Of a stretch of DNA of 64,000 nt, positions 7,474-15,707 are shown piece after piece. Numbering within the stretch: the first letter of the stretch is position 1; every line of letters starts with the position of its first letter. The stretch is from Micromussa lordhowensis (Eukaryota > Cnidaria > Anthozoa > Scleractinia > Lobophylliidae). The stretch is from NCBI GenBank assembly GCA_964020085.1, contig OZ026606.1, positions 24,301,073 through 24,365,072 on the forward strand. The letters are read 5' to 3'. The notes under the pieces were generated by a model. That model did no database searches. It was not told the DNA's origin and saw nothing but the letters and a program-made list of their open reading frames with translations. The translations under genes and the position numbers were made by a program.

Positions 7474-10397
7474 TGAACTATTTGTAGTTGCGCTATATGT
7501 TGAAATACATAATAAAAAGTTAAATCACCTCTGTTAACACCAGTAGTTACAAACTTATATGTATTTGGTGTTCTACCTTCATTACTATCAGAAAAATACA
7601 AATCTTTTATTAAAGAAATCTTTGAATCATTACTTAATATATATTTTACTATTAATTCTATAACATTTTTATTTTCATTAATAGTAGGATTTTCTTTTGC
7701 AATTTCACTATTTACTTTTGCAATTTCACCATCAACATATTTTACAACATTATCTTCTGTTTCATTTAGTTGTTTCACATTAACAGCATCACTGTTTTCA
7801 TTTCCATCATTTAATCCTTTTATTTGATAATTAGACATATCTATAGGTGCTTCAAAATAGACGATTTTGTTTCTGATGGTATAGAATCTATCCCAAATTC
7901 GCGAGTCAACGTCATTCTGATGATCACTTACACCATAAACAACTACAAAGATGTCGGTTTCTGGATCATAAGTCGCACCACTCTTATACTTTAAAGTTAA
8001 ATCAATATCTAAATCAATAATCCCAACGTTTCCATATTTATGAAAATTGATAATTGTTCTACTGTGATCGGAAAAAGTATTTGTATTATTACGTGAAACA
8101 TTTAATGTTTCGGATACTGCGTCGACAACCACTTCGTTTCGATCTACTAGATTACCATAATACATTTCAAAAGCTAATGTATACTCACCTAAATCTAACG
8201 ATTTTAAATCAATAGTTAATCGGGTGCTATAATAACCGATAGCAGAGTCATACTTAATTTTAAATTGATAAGTAGCATGATTGATTTGATAAAAATCTTT
8301 GTCGACTTTTCTTACTTTGGTAATATCATCATCATCTTCCTTAAATAGGTCATCATCCATGACAAAAGAGAATTCATTATCTTGTCGGTTTGCTTTTATA
8401 TTAAGTGCTTCAGACTCACTAACTTTATCTGTAATCAAAGTGTTAATTACAGCGTTATTATCAGTAATTGTCCTATTAACATAGTTAACAGTGGAAGCGT
8501 GAAAGCTATCTGATGACTTTGGATCTTTCAAGCGGATAATGCTATGATTACCCATATCAATGGAGTCTTCCATCGGATCAGGATTTTTTCTATTAAGCGC
8601 TGCTGCAGAGACATCATTTATTTCTCTTTTTAAATCTCCTCTCTGCCCATGAAAATACCCAAAGTTGATAACATCATTAGATTGAGCATTTTGTGCAGCT
8701 TGACTTGAGTCATCTTCAACAAAAGGTTTAATATTTCTAATAGCATTTCCTCCCATATCAAGATTTCCAGTCATTGATCTGGAACCATTTAAAGGTAAAT
8801 TCAAATTATCTCCATTGTCAACGTAAGTTTTATTGGCAGCATCATCACCACTCAAAGGATTTGGTAAACCATAAAGATAACTATTATTCATATTAATTGG
8901 ACTATTACCATCAGCTACCATTGTTAATCGCCCACAATTCACAATGAGATTGTCGTTCATGTTGAGATCACCTGTCATCGCGCGTGAACCATCCAATTTT
9001 AATACATCTGTAGGTAGCTTACTTATTTCTGCTTGGACAAATGCCTTGGAGACTAAATCATTAGTATCAAAAGTATTGACACCATATGGCTCAGTATTTT
9101 TTATCCGTTTACCTTTTAAGTCATAGTCATCACCTTTTAATTTTAAAAAGTTTTCATTGACATAAAGTTTATTAACAGCCATTTTAGAATCTTTTAAAGC
9201 ATTAGGGTAATCAGTGATTGGGACATCATCTTGTGTAACTAAATCTGTTATTTTATTGTCATTCATGTTGAGATCTCCTGTCATAGCACGAGAACCATCT
9301 AATTTGAAATAGGGACTTAAATCAATCTTAGCAATCTCATCATCAACATAGGTTTTGTCTGCTTTTCTAGTAGATAAATCATTAATAGCAATATCTTGTT
9401 TAGCGTCTTGATCGTCAACATATTCTTTATTGACAGCGTCTTTTTTATCAGTAGGATTACCAATATTGATTATCTTTTCATTATTCATATTGATTGGTTC
9501 AAAATTTAATATTGTTCCTGAAAAATCAGTACTTTTAACATTAAATAATCTATGATCAAAACTAGTCCTTTGTGTTCCTTTGACACATCTACTAAAAAAT
9601 AGAAATTTAAAATTAGAGTTACTGGAACCATAATATCGAAATTGTAAACTAATGTTCACATCTCTTTTAGAACTATTAAATATTATGTAAGCTTTTGCGT
9701 AATTGCTAAACCAATCATGACTAAAATCAATTATGTTTGCATTACCAGTGACATTTGTAAATAATAGTCTATCTGAATCACCATCTGTAACTATATTTGT
9801 TCCATCATATCCAAATATTTCAAAAACGATAGAATAATTAGGATCTATTTCTAAATTGTTCACTAGTCGAACAGTAGAATAAGCATAACCAGATTGCGTC
9901 CCTTCTCGAGGCGCTTCTAATAGTTCAAAATGATCAGTATGCCCAGGAATAGAAACGTCCCCTTTAGTTAATTCTGCTTTATCACCAAAATCTTTATAAA
10001 AAGTAAAACTAGGTTGCAAATGATAATTTGTCCTATGATCTGTTGTCATCTCCTTTAATTGTTTCAGAGGTACAGCATCATTATCATCCGTAGCATCTTC
10101 TAAATCACTAATCTTATGATTATTCATATTTAAATGACCAGTCATTGAAGTTGTTCCATCTCTTTTCAGATAAGGTGACAAATCAATAGCTGGTAGGTTA
10201 TTATCAACATACTCCTTTGTAGCTGCATCATTTTTATCGATAGGAGCAGCTACTTCAGTTAATCGCTTACTATCAATGTCAAAATTACCATCATCAGTTA
10301 GACTAAATCCAATTCCAGGTAAACCAGGATCACCTTTTTCACCTTTACCACTTGTTGATGTTGATGTTGATTCAAGTTGCCCATTAGTAACACCCTT
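7470..10397 (-). CDS. Large phage-tail-fibre-like protein with collagen-like start
   Basis: The open frame of about 975 codons holds at least seven tail-fibre units of the type LDGSRAMTGDLNMNDNKI followed by a DA-x-N-K-x-Y-V-D segment, typical of trimeric phage fibres. Two related beta domains, at about residues 125-290 and 685-850 of the full frame, interrupt the repeats. A short G-x-Y stretch (GEKGDPGLPGIG) stands near the N-terminus. The frame has no ATG before residue ~82: where the small paralogue has its start, this copy has AAG (10395-10397). A TTG at 10181 is also in frame. It should form the stalk of a virion fibre; cnidarian Polintons are not classically described with this. Confidence 0.75.
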   Translation of the reverse strand, partial: KGVTNGQLESTSTSTSGKGEKGDPGLPGIGFSLTDDGNFDIDSKRLTEVAAPIDKNDAATKEYVDNNLPAIDLSPYLKRDGTTSMTGHLNMNNHKISDLEDATDDNDAVPLKQLKEMTTDHRTNYHLQPSFTFYKDFGDKAELTKGDVSIPGHTDHFELLEAPREGTQSGYAYSTVRLVNNLEIDPNYSIVFEIFGYDGTNIVTDGDSDRLLFTNVTGNANIIDFSHDWFSNYAKAYIIFNSSKRDVNISLQFRYYGSSNSNFKFLFFSRCVKGTQRTSFDHRLFNVKSTDFSGTILNFEPINMNNEKIINIGNPTDKKDAVNKEYVDDQDAKQDIAINDLSTRKADKTYVDDEIAKIDLSPYFKLDGSRAMTGDLNMNDNKITDLVTQDDVPITDYPNALKDSKMAVNKLYVNENFLKLKGDDYDLKGKRIKNTEPYGVNTFDTNDLVSKAFVQAEISKLPTDVLKLDGSRAMTGDLNMNDNLIVNCGRLTMVADGNSPINMNNSYLYGLPNPLSGDDAANKTYVDNGDNLNLPLNGSRSMTGNLDMGGNAIRNIKPFVEDDSSQAAQNAQSNDVINFGYFHGQRGDLKREINDVSAAALNRKNPDPMEDSIDMGNHSIIRLKDPKSSDSFHASTVNYVNRTITDNNAVINTLITDKVSESEALNIKANRQDNEFSFVMDDDLFKEDDDDITKVRKVDKDFYQINHATYQFKIKYDSAIGYYSTRLTIDLKSLDLGEYTLAFEMYYGNLVDRNEVVVDAVSETLNVSRNNTNTFSDHSRTIINFHKYGNVGIIDLDIDLTLKYKSGATYDPETDIFVVVYGVSDHQNDVDSRIWDRFYTIRNKIVYFEAPIDMSNYQIKGLNDGNENSDAVNVKQLNETEDNVVKYVDGEIAKVNSEIAKENPTINENKNVIELIVKYILSNDSKISLIKDLYFSDSNEGRTPNTYKFVTTGVNRGDLTFYYVFQHIAQLQIVQ

Positions 10398-10398
10398 C

Positions 10399-10608
10399 TT
10401 ATTCTCGATCTCTTAAGTAATCAGAACGTAACATTTTCAGATCTTGAATTAATAATAATATTTCATCCGAAATAGATTCGTTGTATTTTCTTTCAATCAT
10501 TTTTAAACATTCTAGTTTACTAGTAAGATTCTCTAATGAAAAATTTATGTTATTAAACTCATTATATATTTCTTTTGTTAATCTTCTCGTCGAACGATTT
10601 CTATCCAT
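10399..10608 (-). CDS. Small coiled-coil protein (69 aa)
   Basis: A charged, heptad-like helical protein (FNNINFSLENLTSKLECLKM) with no recognised family. It sits between the packaging ATPase (12-base gap) and the large fibre on the same strand. Its stop overlaps the beginning of the fibre frame. The ATG follows TAGTAATAT, matching the element's start context. A structural or fibre-anchoring role is possible but unsupported. Confidence 0.55.
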   Translation of the reverse strand: MDRNRSTRRLTKEIYNEFNNINFSLENLTSKLECLKMIERKYNESISDEILLLIQDLKMLRSDYLRDRE

Positions 10609-10619
10609 ATATTACTAAA

Positions 10620-11258
10620 TTATATATTTTCATTGAAATTTTTTCTCATTGTCTTTTTTATCTTATCAATGTACGCAAAACTATAAGGCTCACTAGTCGC
10701 ACTCTCGAATCGCTTCTTAGATACATTGAATTCTTTACACATTCTTGCTTTCTCTCCATTACTTGGAGAGTCAAAAATACAAAAATGAGAGCAATTCAAC
10801 CTGATGTCTTTAGGAGTGAGATAATAAGATTGACTTAAATAGATTACACTACAATTTTTATGACGACCACCAATAAAATATTCAATGAGAGGTTTTTGGT
10901 TTCGTTCACAAACATAATCATCAAAGATGACTATTTTTTGGTTATCAGGGTCTAGGCTTTCGAGAGGAACGACATCACCATTGCTCTCTTCTATGACATC
11001 ATAACCAACCTTTTTTGAAATGGGTCGAAATGTTTCTAATAGTTGTCTGTACTTCGGTTGCTCGAGATTTTTAGAAAACAAGTAAATCTTATCAGAGTAG
11101 AGTAGGGGATTATAAAGCATATGCATGAGAACGTTAGTTTTACCACAACCGCTTGGTCCACAAATTAACATTCGAAAAGTGTCTGAAGGCATATAAGGTA
11201 GAAGTCTTCGGAAATTGCTGTCATTGTTAGAAGCTGAATCATAATTAGGAATTTTCAT
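10620..11258 (-). CDS. FtsK/HerA-type genome-packaging ATPase
   Basis: A 212-aa P-loop ATPase of the A32-like packaging family found in Polintons, virophages and large DNA viruses; it would drive DNA into the capsid. Walker A is GPSGCGKT at residues 34-41 and Walker B is KIVIFDDYV at 108-116, with the acidic pair at 113-114. A conserved polar motif LSQSYY at about 141-146 follows. Length is typical for Polintons. It starts from a TATAG-ATG and is divergent from the gene at 11329 across a 70-base AT-rich spacer, so the two may share a bidirectional promoter. Confidence 0.93.
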   Translation of the reverse strand: MKIPNYDSASNNDSNFRRLLPYMPSDTFRMLICGPSGCGKTNVLMHMLYNPLLYSDKIYLFSKNLEQPKYRQLLETFRPISKKVGYDVIEESNGDVVPLESLDPDNQKIVIFDDYVCERNQKPLIEYFIGGRHKNCSVIYLSQSYYLTPKDIRLNCSHFCIFDSPSNGEKARMCKEFNVSKKRFESATSEPYSFAYIDKIKKTMRKNFNENI

Positions 11259-11328
11259 CTATATAATTAATATTTTTTTAATAAATATTGCATAATATTT
11301 CACATAATATAAAAAATATAAATATTAT
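11259..11328. promoter_or_regulatory. Divergent AT-rich promoter region
   Basis: Seventy bases, almost all A/T, separate the two divergent gene blocks. TATAG abuts the minus-strand ATG and ATATTAT abuts the plus-strand ATG. Confidence 0.5.
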
Positions 11329-12375
11329 ATGAGTCTCTCAAATTGGAAACGATTAGCTCAGAAACGGACTGAGACTGGAAGGATGAAGAATCAGCTTTAT
11401 GATGAGATCACTGAAGAGAAGATAAAGAGTAAGACTTCTGACCAGCGGATAACAAAATCATTTAGACTAGATGAAATCATAGATGGGTTAAAGGCACAAA
11501 AGCCTAAGAATAGACCACAAATGAGAATACGTCCTGCCCCAGCACAAGGTAAACCAGATGAAATTGATTATGCACCTGAAGTAGATCCATATGAAGATAT
11601 GGATGTGGAAGGATTATTAGATCTCCAAGATTATGTAGCGCCACAGGCAGAAAAACAAATAGCTAAGATGCCTGAAGGCGCGCCACCAAAATATGAAATG
11701 GATCCTAGTTTTTGGAATCTAGGAGATGATGAACCACCAGAATATTCTTTTGTGGAAGGACCTTTAGCAATTGAAGCACCACCTGATGATGAAGATGAAG
11801 ATTTAGATAGAGGAGATATTAATAGAATTTTAGACCAATCAAATCTTCCTAACTATGATGATGTTGAAATGACATTAGCCCAACCAGAAATGACACCAGT
11901 TAAACGTAGTAAATATCTCGAGAGTAACATAAAACGAGCAAATTCTGAAATAAGCAGTATTACAAGTAAATTTAAAACAAATACAACTAACAGACTAAAA
12001 CAAGCCATAAAAAAAGGATTGCCAAAAGATGTAATAGAAAAGCTAGAGCAAGAAAAGGATATGGCTCATAAATTTGCAGATACAAGACTAAAACCTATTC
12101 AAGAATATAGAGACTATCTAAAAGTACAGAAAAAGAAAAGTACAAAGGGAAGTGGCGTCAGGGGAGGTGTTAGGAGAGGAAGTGGTGTCTATTTCTATAA
12201 TGATGCTCAAGAATTACTAAAGAAATTAACACTAATTATTGGTGAAATGGAAGCAGGCAATACAAGCGTTAAGATGAGAAATATGGGTCAAACTATCTTT
12301 GACACTCTATTAAGAACAAAATCAATCAATAAGTCGCAATATCAAAAGTTAGTCAAAAAATATTTTGGGGTATAG
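11329..12375 (+). CDS. Virion-type protein with two PPxY motifs (348 aa)
   Basis: No enzyme domain is recognised. An N-terminal basic region is followed by an acidic, Pro-rich middle part with two PPxY motifs, PPKY at 119-122 and PPEY at 136-139. A helical region spans about 195-270. A Gly/Arg linker GSGVRGGVRRGSG at 274-286 resembles adenain-type cleavage sites (G-x-G, GG), and a conserved-looking helical C-terminus follows. PPxY is the ligand of NEDD4-family WW domains and occurs in adenovirus protein VI and retroviral late domains. Position at the head of the capsid gene block supports a minor virion protein that the element's protease may mature. Function is inferred. Confidence 0.7.
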   Translation: MSLSNWKRLAQKRTETGRMKNQLYDEITEEKIKSKTSDQRITKSFRLDEIIDGLKAQKPKNRPQMRIRPAPAQGKPDEIDYAPEVDPYEDMDVEGLLDLQDYVAPQAEKQIAKMPEGAPPKYEMDPSFWNLGDDEPPEYSFVEGPLAIEAPPDDEDEDLDRGDINRILDQSNLPNYDDVEMTLAQPEMTPVKRSKYLESNIKRANSEISSITSKFKTNTTNRLKQAIKKGLPKDVIEKLEQEKDMAHKFADTRLKPIQEYRDYLKVQKKKSTKGSGVRGGVRRGSGVYFYNDAQELLKKLTLIIGEMEAGNTSVKMRNMGQTIFDTLLRTKSINKSQYQKLVKKYFGV

Positions 12376-12407
12376 TACACATTAGTAAATTATATTTACA
12401 TTAGTAT

Positions 12408-13175
12408 ATGGAGAGAGAAATCTCATTAAGCAGTTTTGCAGTTAAAGATGAACCTGGTAATCGACCTGGTGATTTTACTACAAGGTTTTCTAGAACTTTG
12501 GACTATGAACACAGTGATGGGATTTGGTATATTGGTTTTAATAAAATTATTTCAATGGCTTTTTCATGGACAAATATAAATTCTGGTTATAGCAATCAAA
12601 AGATAGCTTACAGTAAAGACGGTGGGAAAACATTTACAGATATTGATTTTCCAAAAGGAGTTTGGGATTACACTGATATTGATAATTACATTAAGGAAAA
12701 GACTAAAATAGTCGGCGGTGATGGTGATGAAGAATTTCCAATCACGGTGACTTTTGATGAACCAACTTTCAGAGTCATAGTGACTTTAGACGCAAACTAT
12801 CAGCTTGACCTGCGTAAATCTAATTTTGGCAAACTAATAGGATTCGATAAGGTGATCTTAAGAGATGAGAGAAACGTTAGTACTAAGATACCTAACCTAT
12901 CAGAAGATACAGATGTCCTAAATATTCATTGTGATTTAGTCTCTGATTCATTAGTAGATGGGAGAGAATCAGATATTGTTTTTAGTTTTGGTACAGGAAC
13001 TTTGAGACCTTCTTACAATTTTACCCTTGAACCGCGTCGTGTTATATTTAATCCTATCAATAAAACAAGAGTTTCAAGCGTTCGAATCTATGTAACTGAT
13101 GGTTTAAGAAGACCAGTCTATTTTAATCATGCTGACACTGCATTTTCATTAATCTTAAAAAAAGTTCCATTCTAA
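12408..13175 (+). CDS. Minor capsid (penton-like) protein
   Basis: A 255-aa, beta-rich protein of the size and position of the Polinton single-jelly-roll penton, forming pentamers at icosahedral vertices. The N-terminus (SLSSFAVKDEPGNRPGDFTT) and strand-rich C-terminal part (RVSSVRIYVTDGLRRPVYF) fit that family as I recognise it. It is 32 bases downstream of the PPxY protein and nine bases upstream of the next gene. ATG abuts TAGTAT. Confidence 0.85.
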   Translation: MEREISLSSFAVKDEPGNRPGDFTTRFSRTLDYEHSDGIWYIGFNKIISMAFSWTNINSGYSNQKIAYSKDGGKTFTDIDFPKGVWDYTDIDNYIKEKTKIVGGDGDEEFPITVTFDEPTFRVIVTLDANYQLDLRKSNFGKLIGFDKVILRDERNVSTKIPNLSEDTDVLNIHCDLVSDSLVDGRESDIVFSFGTGTLRPSYNFTLEPRRVIFNPINKTRVSSVRIYVTDGLRRPVYFNHADTAFSLILKKVPF

Positions 13176-13184
13176 TTTATATAT

Positions 13185-13559
13185 ATGAAGTCAAGAGAGT
13201 TCAAAAAGATTTATCACCCAAGAACGGGACGATATGTCTACAAACACCGTGGCAATGGAATTATCGTAGATAATCTTATGAAACCACTAAAACGAGTAGC
13301 TAATGCTTTAACTGGACAGGTTTTAAAACCATTTGCTAAAAAAGCAATACAAGCTGGTGTATCTCAAGCGGGAGAACGAATTGGTAAAAAGGCTGCTGAT
13401 AAAGTTATAGAGCGATCTGGTGAGCTTATCCGAAAAATGCTGTCCTCAGGAAAAGCGACAAAGTCAACAAAGTCAACAAAGACAAAGCCAGGCAGAGCAA
13501 AGCCAAAAACTCAGGATGAAGTTAATGCACTGATTAATAATCTAATAGCACGCTCTTAA
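13185..13559 (+). CDS. Basic amphipathic virion/core protein (124 aa)
   Basis: Strongly basic. The N-terminus is rich in Lys/Arg/Tyr (KKIYHPRTGRYVYKHRG), the middle is an Ala/Lys amphipathic stretch at residues 35-80, and the tail is a Lys/Thr/Pro low-complexity repeat (SGKATKSTKSTKTKPGRAKPK). It lies between the two capsid genes. Such composition fits a DNA-condensing core protein or membrane-active protein analogous to adenovirus core/pX or pVI; homology is not shown. Confidence 0.65.
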   Translation: MKSREFKKIYHPRTGRYVYKHRGNGIIVDNLMKPLKRVANALTGQVLKPFAKKAIQAGVSQAGERIGKKAADKVIERSGELIRKMLSSGKATKSTKSTKTKPGRAKPKTQDEVNALINNLIARS

Positions 13560-13588
13560 AGAAAAAAAAATCTGATAAAAAATATATA

Positions 13589-14833
13589 ATGGCATTTAGA
13601 TCACCAGAGAACGTTCAGAGAAACGAACTAGTGCAATTTCGTCTTCAAGATGCTATAAGAGCTCCTGCCAATACTCAAGAGCAAAATAAGAAAGGATACA
13701 AATTTCATGTTACTGATCGGGGTATTATGCTTGATTGGTACAACGCCTTTTTTGAAGTGCGATTCAGATTAGACCTTAAAGCAAATGGTGGAGACAATGC
13801 AGACGCCAGAACAACAATTATTAATGGATCGCATTCATTAATTAAGCATATGGTTATTAAGAGTGCTGGAAAAATCGTCTATGACACTGATAATCTTCAT
13901 CTTGTAACTTTTGCAAAAAATCTTTTAGAATATTCAGATGATTTTGGGCGTAGTACAGCCAAAAATAGCTTATGGTATTTAGATACAGATGCCACTTCAG
14001 ATGATACAAACACTGGTTTGGAAAGTAGACGTTTATTAACAGCTAACAGAGCTCATGTTAATACAAGTATTCCATTAAATAGGTATTCTTTTTTCGAAGA
14101 ATTAGAAGGACGATTGTTACCACCAATGGATCTCCAATTTGAAATAGAACTTACACCGGACGCTGAAGTATTATATGGGGCAGTTGATACATTGAGATTA
14201 GTAATTGATCATTTTTATCTATGGGTACCACGACTAGAACCAAAAGATGCTCTTATGACTAAATTCATCAGTGAATACCAAAAACCCAGTAAATGGAAAT
14301 ACCTCAAAGAAATGTACCAAACTTCAGATACTACCAGAAACAGTGGTGATTTCCGAATCTCAGCTAGTATTGATAAAGTAAAGCATGTTTTCCTCTACTT
14401 CCAGAGACTTAAGACCAATGATATGTCAGCAAATCCTTATATTTTTGATACTTTTAAACTGAATGCTGCTAATAATAATAGTCATCTTGCTACTTGTCGT
14501 CTTGAATATGGTAATGGTGTCTTCTATCCAGAACTTGAATATGATACAGAAAGTAAAACAAGAATCTATTATGATTTAATGAATTATTCATGGCAAAAGA
14601 ATGATTATAATACAGGTACTCAATTGAATATCGCTAATTTTTCGAGTCTTTATCCAATGTTATATTTTGATTTGACTTATCAAACAGAACAGGTAAGCAG
14701 AGATCCAAAGCAACTTAACATAAGATTTCGCCTCTCACAAGCAGCAGCTGCTGATTTTAGAGTGCATGCAATTGTTCTCTATGAAGAAGATGTTGTTGTT
14801 GATAAAGTGGGAGATCAATTAGTAATAGTTTAG
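13589..14833 (+). CDS. Major capsid protein, double jelly-roll
   Basis: A 414-aa hexon-like protein that should trimerise to form the capsid facets. I recognise it as the cnidarian-type Polinton major capsid protein: N-terminal PENVQRNELVQFRLQDA, then DRGIMLDWYNAFFEVRF in the first jelly roll, a central MDLQFEIELTPD / VIDHFYLWVPRL pair of strands, and a second barrel starting around residue 235. The frame is intact. It starts from AATATATA-ATG and ends exactly at the palindrome at 14833-14847. Confidence 0.93.
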   Translation: MAFRSPENVQRNELVQFRLQDAIRAPANTQEQNKKGYKFHVTDRGIMLDWYNAFFEVRFRLDLKANGGDNADARTTIINGSHSLIKHMVIKSAGKIVYDTDNLHLVTFAKNLLEYSDDFGRSTAKNSLWYLDTDATSDDTNTGLESRRLLTANRAHVNTSIPLNRYSFFEELEGRLLPPMDLQFEIELTPDAEVLYGAVDTLRLVIDHFYLWVPRLEPKDALMTKFISEYQKPSKWKYLKEMYQTSDTTRNSGDFRISASIDKVKHVFLYFQRLKTNDMSANPYIFDTFKLNAANNNSHLATCRLEYGNGVFYPELEYDTESKTRIYYDLMNYSWQKNDYNTGTQLNIANFSSLYPMLYFDLTYQTEQVSRDPKQLNIRFRLSQAAAADFRVHAIVLYEEDVVVDKVGDQLVIV

Positions 14834-14847
14834 TAAAGTTACTTTAC
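14833..14847. promoter_or_regulatory. Palindrome GTAAAG-TTA-CTTTAC after the capsid gene
   Basis: Perfect 6+3+6 palindrome overlapping the capsid stop codon and 47 bases before the next ATG. It matches the palindromes in the TIRs except for the central three bases. Confidence 0.45.
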
Positions 14848-14893
14848 ATTAATAAATTAAGCCTCTTAGAAAAAATATTTTAATATAATATAT

Positions 14894-15624
14894 ATGAAAG
14901 TTAAAGCGAGTCAGAACGAAAGTCAGAACGAAAGAGAAATAGTCGATTTTCTCCATATTGACACTTCAAAGATAACTTTTAGAAAACCAAAGCCAAATAA
15001 TCACAATGGAACACAGATTGGAATATTATACAATGGAAGGACATTATTTGTTAAATATAAAGGATATACTCCGTTCGGTTTAAAAGAAAATTATGATAAA
15101 AATGGAGAATATCAAGGTACTAGCATGCAAATTAATTGTGATGGGGAATATCTAGAAAAAGCCAAAGAATTAGACCAATTCTTCATTAATTACATTCATT
15201 CTCTCGCTCGAGAAAAGGTTAAAAGAAACCAAGAGAAGCTGTAGCGGGATATGATGAACACGGTCAAGGTGGTTCTTGGAAAAGAATCTGTAAAAAACCG
15301 TATAAAATTGTTGATGAAACGAGAGTATATCAAGATTACCCATCAAAGATGGAGTTTTCACTATTTTTTAGAAATGATCGAATAGCTACAAAATTTTATA
15401 CATGGGATGGGGAAAAAAAAAATAGAATATGAATCAGTAAATATTGGTCCAAAAAGTAAAGTTAAATTTATTGCTTCCTGGTTTCAATTACAACAGGAAC
15501 TTTTGGAGCTACTCTAAAACCAAAATTAATGCAAGTATCATATCGAGAAGTAGAAGATATTTTCGATAACTTCATCTTAGATGATGAAGAAGAAGATGTT
15601 CTATCTATTGGATCTGATTTATAA
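14894..15624 (+). pseudogene. Broken Polinton gene (three frames)
   Basis: An N-terminal frame of 116 codons (14894-15244) ends at TAG. Clear coding continues in a second frame over about 15234-15430, a third after a 10-A run (15413-15422), and another up to the TAA at 15622-15624, which has an acidic tail (DDEEEDVLSIGSDL). Together they span about 240 codons without a recognised domain. The first part is basic and strand-rich. Lesions at a homopolymer may be assembly error. It follows the capsid gene, so it was probably a virion or assembly protein. Confidence 0.6.
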
Positions 15625-15667
15625 CAACTATTCCAAAGTCATAGACTGTGCCTTTGTCACAGAATAA

Positions 15668-15702
15668 ATATTATTTAGGAATTTAAAAAGTCCCTAAATA
15701 AT
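15668..15702. promoter_or_regulatory. Hairpin before the protease-fusion gene
   Basis: ATTATTTAGG near 15668 pairs with CCTAAATAAT near 15692, and the ATG of the next gene follows at 15708. It may be a transcript end for the upstream gene or a promoter element. Confidence 0.4.
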
Positions 15703-15707
15703 ATATA

